Assembly (NCBI RefSeq): GCF_002443255.2
Contig: NW_019211454.1
Location: 65,464,179-65,528,178, forward strand
Direction: 5' to 3'
Length of the DNA: 64,000 nucleotides
DNA from: Varroa destructor
Lineage: Eukaryota; Arthropoda; Arachnida; Mesostigmata; Varroidae
Part shown: in pieces, positions 60,428 through 64,000 of the stretch
Numbering within the stretch: position 1 is the first letter of the stretch
Layout of the letters: each line of letters opens with the position of its first letter
Made by a program: the position numbers and the translations under genes
The notes under the pieces: model-generated
The model's database searches: none
Told to the model about the DNA's origin: nothing
The model's input: only the letters and a program-made list of their open reading frames with translations

Positions 60428-62099
60428 CTGCAAAGAAAAACTGAACAAATGTAATGTCAGCCGGAATGTAAGATTTTTGTATATATACAGTTCAAGCAAA
60501 ACATGTTAGGTACAATATGCTGCTTTCATTGATGATGCGGTCGATCTCAGCTAACTTTGTGATATTGCATTGTTCTTATAGATATAGTGGAGGCAAAATA
60601 AGTTGTTGCTAGAAGACATCTAACCGAATATATCATAGGTGGGCGTTGTTATCCTTTCGGTCCACAAAGCTTGAGTTGCCACGTCGTTAGTTGTAGGCTT
60701 TCATTACGATCATCAGCTGTTTTGGCTCGTCTTTAAACATCAGGCATCGAGCCCAGGCGTATCTCAACTACCTAAGTCGGGCTCCACGCGCAGACAACAG
60801 TAACTTCACAAGTGTATATATATATATATACATAAACGTCGCGTTTGTCATACTTAGGAATTGGCGTACTAGTTTTTAGGATACTTTTGAAAGAATGATT
60901 TTTCCACACACCGCATTTGGGCTAGGTAACATATATATCTAAGAGGCTTTTTTGAAAACGTTCGTATCAACTAAATCTAAAATGTTTTAGGATAGAATTT
61001 GCATCGATTCAATTACAACGATGTAGTGTTTTCTTATACTCTGTAATCTACGATTTTGAGCTCGGTTTAATAAAGTACATTGTTTCTCTATTGATTTGGT
61101 GGATTGTCGTTATTTGGCTATCACAAATAGTTAAGCAACAAACAAAAAAAGTTGCGGTTATCAACGAACTCCAGGAAACACTCTTCAAGATCCCTTTCCC
61201 CAAGAGACGCATTAATATTCGCAAAAATATGCCAGATTTAAAGGTTAAAGGAAAACATTGGTCAATTTTTTATACGATTTTTAATGCTTAGATGAGAAGA
61301 TCTGCCGTATACACTGATCGGCTCTATCTATTCAATCTAAACAGACACATATGACATTCAGCTGAATCGGCTGATTCGAAGAAGAAAAACTGTAGTTTTA
61401 AATATTACAGGATATTTTAGAACCAAAGGTCGATACTATAGCTCACTATAACAGGTTTGTTTTGTGACAGGAGCGTGGGCTATCGGTATTCATGTCATCA
61501 TAGGAAGTTCAAACTTTCCATTTGAGCAGGGGCGTAGGAGCATCTTCGGGAAGCTAATATGCTGCTGATATAATGTATCGTTATAATATGTATTCATTTG
61601 GTGAAGGGGGCTAGAGAAATAGTATATTAAGCTTGAGTTGTAGATAAAAAAGTAGCATTTTTCTGAAAAAAATAAGTCATAAATAAATTTCGGAGAAATT
61701 TACTTGATTCCGATGAAAAAGTTATGCTTTCGAGTAATTCAGGTATTCCAAGCCGATCTACCTCCATGGAAAAGGTTCTCGTTCACCAAAGTTCATAAAC
61801 AGATTTGTAGATGAAAAGGTCTTTATGGAGATATTTCCGTATAATGAAAAGCTTTAAAGAACCTAATGTCTGATCTGAAAAACCAAATGGGTATAGATGA
61901 GTTTCTCCTCTATTCTTATTAGCATCAATGTTACCCACCATTATTCTTGATCAATTGATTGGTATTATATAATATTGAAGAAAAAGGCAGACTTCTCTTT
62001 GTATGGTCCTGCCCTCAAACTCAGTATTTTTCGTATAAACGTACGTCTCTCGGTGTGATATCTACCTAGTTACTACTTTTCATAATTTTCAAATTTTAG
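60428..62099. other. Intron or upstream region, no exon recognised
   Basis: AT-rich with a (TA)n tract near 60,814-60,831. A plus-strand frame at 61,091-61,291 starts with a hydrophobic segment and is Lys-rich but has no supporting signals. Confidence 0.35.
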
Positions 62100-62205
62100 C
62101 GCCAACGTAAATATCGGCGCTCCAGTGCCTCATTCAGACTTCTTCGGTCTCGACATCTTAACCGGTACTCATAGGCCCTACACTGACGTTTCAACTGGCA
62201 TAAAG
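62100..62205 (+). CDS. Candidate plus-strand exon opposite the F-spondin 5' region
   Basis: Acceptor CATAATTTTCAAATTTTAG and donor GTATGT bound 106 bases. Two of three phases have stops. The open one (1 nt + 35 codons, 0 out) reads ANVNIGAPVPHSDFFGLDIL, then TGTHRPYTDVSTGIK. It is protein-like but not recognised. The minus-strand frame does not resemble a Reeler domain. It would belong to a gene nested in, or overlapping, the first F-spondin intron, or one that lies entirely upstream of F-spondin. Confidence 0.4.
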
Positions 62206-64000
62206 GTATGTAGCTTCGAATTGAGTACGTGGAAATCATTCATGCTTGCCGGATTTGCTGCAAGTAACGAGCGTTAAGCTGAGCTCGCTCTAGCTTCGAG
62301 ATTTTACATAAAAATCTACTGTAACAACCTTTAACGTTTAAACTTCGTCCATTTCAATGATGTGGAGCTCATATTTTGGTTTAGGTCAATATACCCTATC
62401 CGAGCAAATAGATCGCATACAAAATTGCCTAGAATATTTGTCAACATGTATCAATATGTGATGCCTTACTAGGTTCTGGCTGGGAAATTAAATCTAACTT
62501 CGATGAAACTGATTTGATGGCGTAGCGCTGTTAAACTGCTTGTGGAGCTCATATATTTGTGCTCGCTGATACAGATATACCAGAAACATTTTCCCCTGTC
62601 TGAATCGTTAGTAAGAAATTTAAACTAGTTTTTATAGACATATATGTTTTCAATTTAACCACTCCACAGTCAACCTAGGCGTGTATGGTATTCATTGGAT
62701 ATCTACAACGAAAAATAGGTACACAATACTCAGAAAGTGGAGCGGCCCTATAGATAATCAAGCAACGCGATACTGTTTCATAGGTAGAATAGTAAAAGCC
62801 TCAGATAATGCTGCTTAGCGTGAAATAAAACGAGAAAGGAAAGGACGTCAAATTTTACCTGATATGTCTAATAAAAGTTTTATTACTCTGCTACTAGTAG
62901 AGTAATCCGGGACGTCTGCTTAGAAACTGAGCATAAGAATAGTGACCCGTTTACTGTTCTGAAAACAGAACACATTTTTACAGATGAATCTAACCATCGT
63001 AATCCTGTATGTACCATACATCGGCCGTATGCTGAAACCATAAATTCGAAAACTAGGCGTTCGTTGAGTCCCTTGTTGCCCAAATGCCCACTTCCCCTCT
63101 GGCTTTTGAAGTTGACACATGATAGATCGTGTTGTTCTAGTTGAAATAGGTTAAACCCATTTTACGGCCCTTTTAAACGATTTTCAGGTGCACACTGTAA
63201 ACTACGGAAATTATATAACTACTTATCGTCGCTCAATAGTAAATTGATTTGGGCTCAGTCTATTACTTCGAAAGAAAGTATACATTAATAATATCAGTAA
63301 ACTTAAGACAGGTCGGCCCTCACTGCCGCTATCAGCTAGTCCTTTTTATTTGTCGCGTACTTATACAGCCTAAAACTCGGAAAGAGCATATGTAATTTTC
63401 GACCGTTTTCCGGAGATCCGTTTCAGGACATTTGCGATAAAGAAAACCCGCCTTGCGCCAATTTCCTCATACGATGACCTGCCTAGTGGAACCCGCTAGA
63501 TAAAACACAAATATTTGTCTTATATGATATGATTTTATATCAAAACTTTTATCCGCTATTCCCTTCGTTTGCTATTCTCTATGCTTTACGAGAACGACGA
63601 CGTAAAATCTATATGGACTGACTAATTTTGCAGAACTAGCTTAGTTAGGTAGCGAACTGCCTTGAGGGCTCCGAAGATTTGACCTGGTAATTTGGTCGTG
63701 TGTAATTTTCTTTCTGACAGCTTTGGATGAATAAGTAAATGCTTCGAGTTTTACTTCTGGTACCGGCAAACGGACGGCCTCTTTTAGCACGAAACGAAAT
63801 GTGACTGCCTGCGCCCGCCTTCGAGCACCCAACACCTTCTCAGATTTAATAGCCTAGCACTTTTCCACTAAATCATTACAGAGCAGCATCTAATAAGTCA
63901 AAGTAAGCAAAAGCGCTTGGCATTGCCGAATCTATCGTTTTTCCGTTTAAAATATATGGGACATGGTAATAATCAAGTGATTCATTATCGTCGCATTAAT
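62206..64000. other. AT-rich end of the window, no confident gene
   Basis: A minus-strand frame at 63,641-63,835 has raised third-position G/C (KEAVRLPVPEVKLEAF) but no clean acceptor or donor. Confidence 0.3.

Noticed and set aside
62100..62240. First half of the F-spondin Reeler domain on minus
   Set aside because: The minus translation lacks the PG-x-x-Y-x-V and F-x-GF blocks. Splice signals here are on plus.

Overview
The window is eukaryotic nuclear DNA, most likely from an arthropod. It is AT-rich, intron-dominated and has long (TA)n tracts, with short GC-richer exons bounded by GT/AG sites. It carries a mariner-like transposase fossil and an R1/jockey-like retroelement fossil. No bacterial-style operon, CRISPR array, rRNA or convincing tRNA was seen. 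Exons were found by eye from splice sites, reading-frame openness, third-position GC bias and phase continuity between neighbouring exons, so boundaries marked below 0.5 are hypotheses.

Right half (about 39.7-60.4 kb, minus strand): an F-spondin (spondin-1) gene. In transcription order I see the C-terminal half of the Reeler domain (60.4 kb, 58.8 kb), the spondin_N domain on four exons (58.5-56.4 kb), then thrombospondin type 1 repeats (TSRs) at 50.8, 49.35+48.8, 48.0 and 43.4+42.7 kb, and a possible half Kunitz domain at 39.8 kb. Intron phases agree wherever adjacent exons were found. The signal peptide and first half of the Reeler domain were not found. A short exon between spondin_N and TSR1, and one or more exons between 47.1 and 43.4 kb, are also missing. 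The intron between spondin_N and TSR1 holds a plus-strand R1/jockey-like retroelement fossil (about 52.1-55.9 kb).

Middle left (about 15.3-27.4 kb, minus strand): a run of phase-compatible exons that I read as one unidentified multi-exon gene ending at 15,283. Its 3' part is serine-rich and then lysine/glutamate-rich. It includes several very small exons.

Mariner fossil: 33.48-34.47 kb, minus strand, broken by frameshifts and stops.

Left end: the 3' end of a plus-strand gene (1-491) with a polyadenylation signal at 814. It is followed by a possible cysteine-rich exon (1,250-1,448), a minus-strand exon at 2,170-2,370 and a small minus-strand exon group at 5.4-6.25 kb. Single well-bounded candidate exons on the plus strand lie at 12.7, 22.9, 36.9 and 62.1 kb.

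The remaining sequence is intron or intergenic, AT-rich and without recognisable genes. Both confident features, the F-spondin gene and the transposon fossils, are ordinary for animals. The least explained coding material is the 15-27 kb minus-strand gene.
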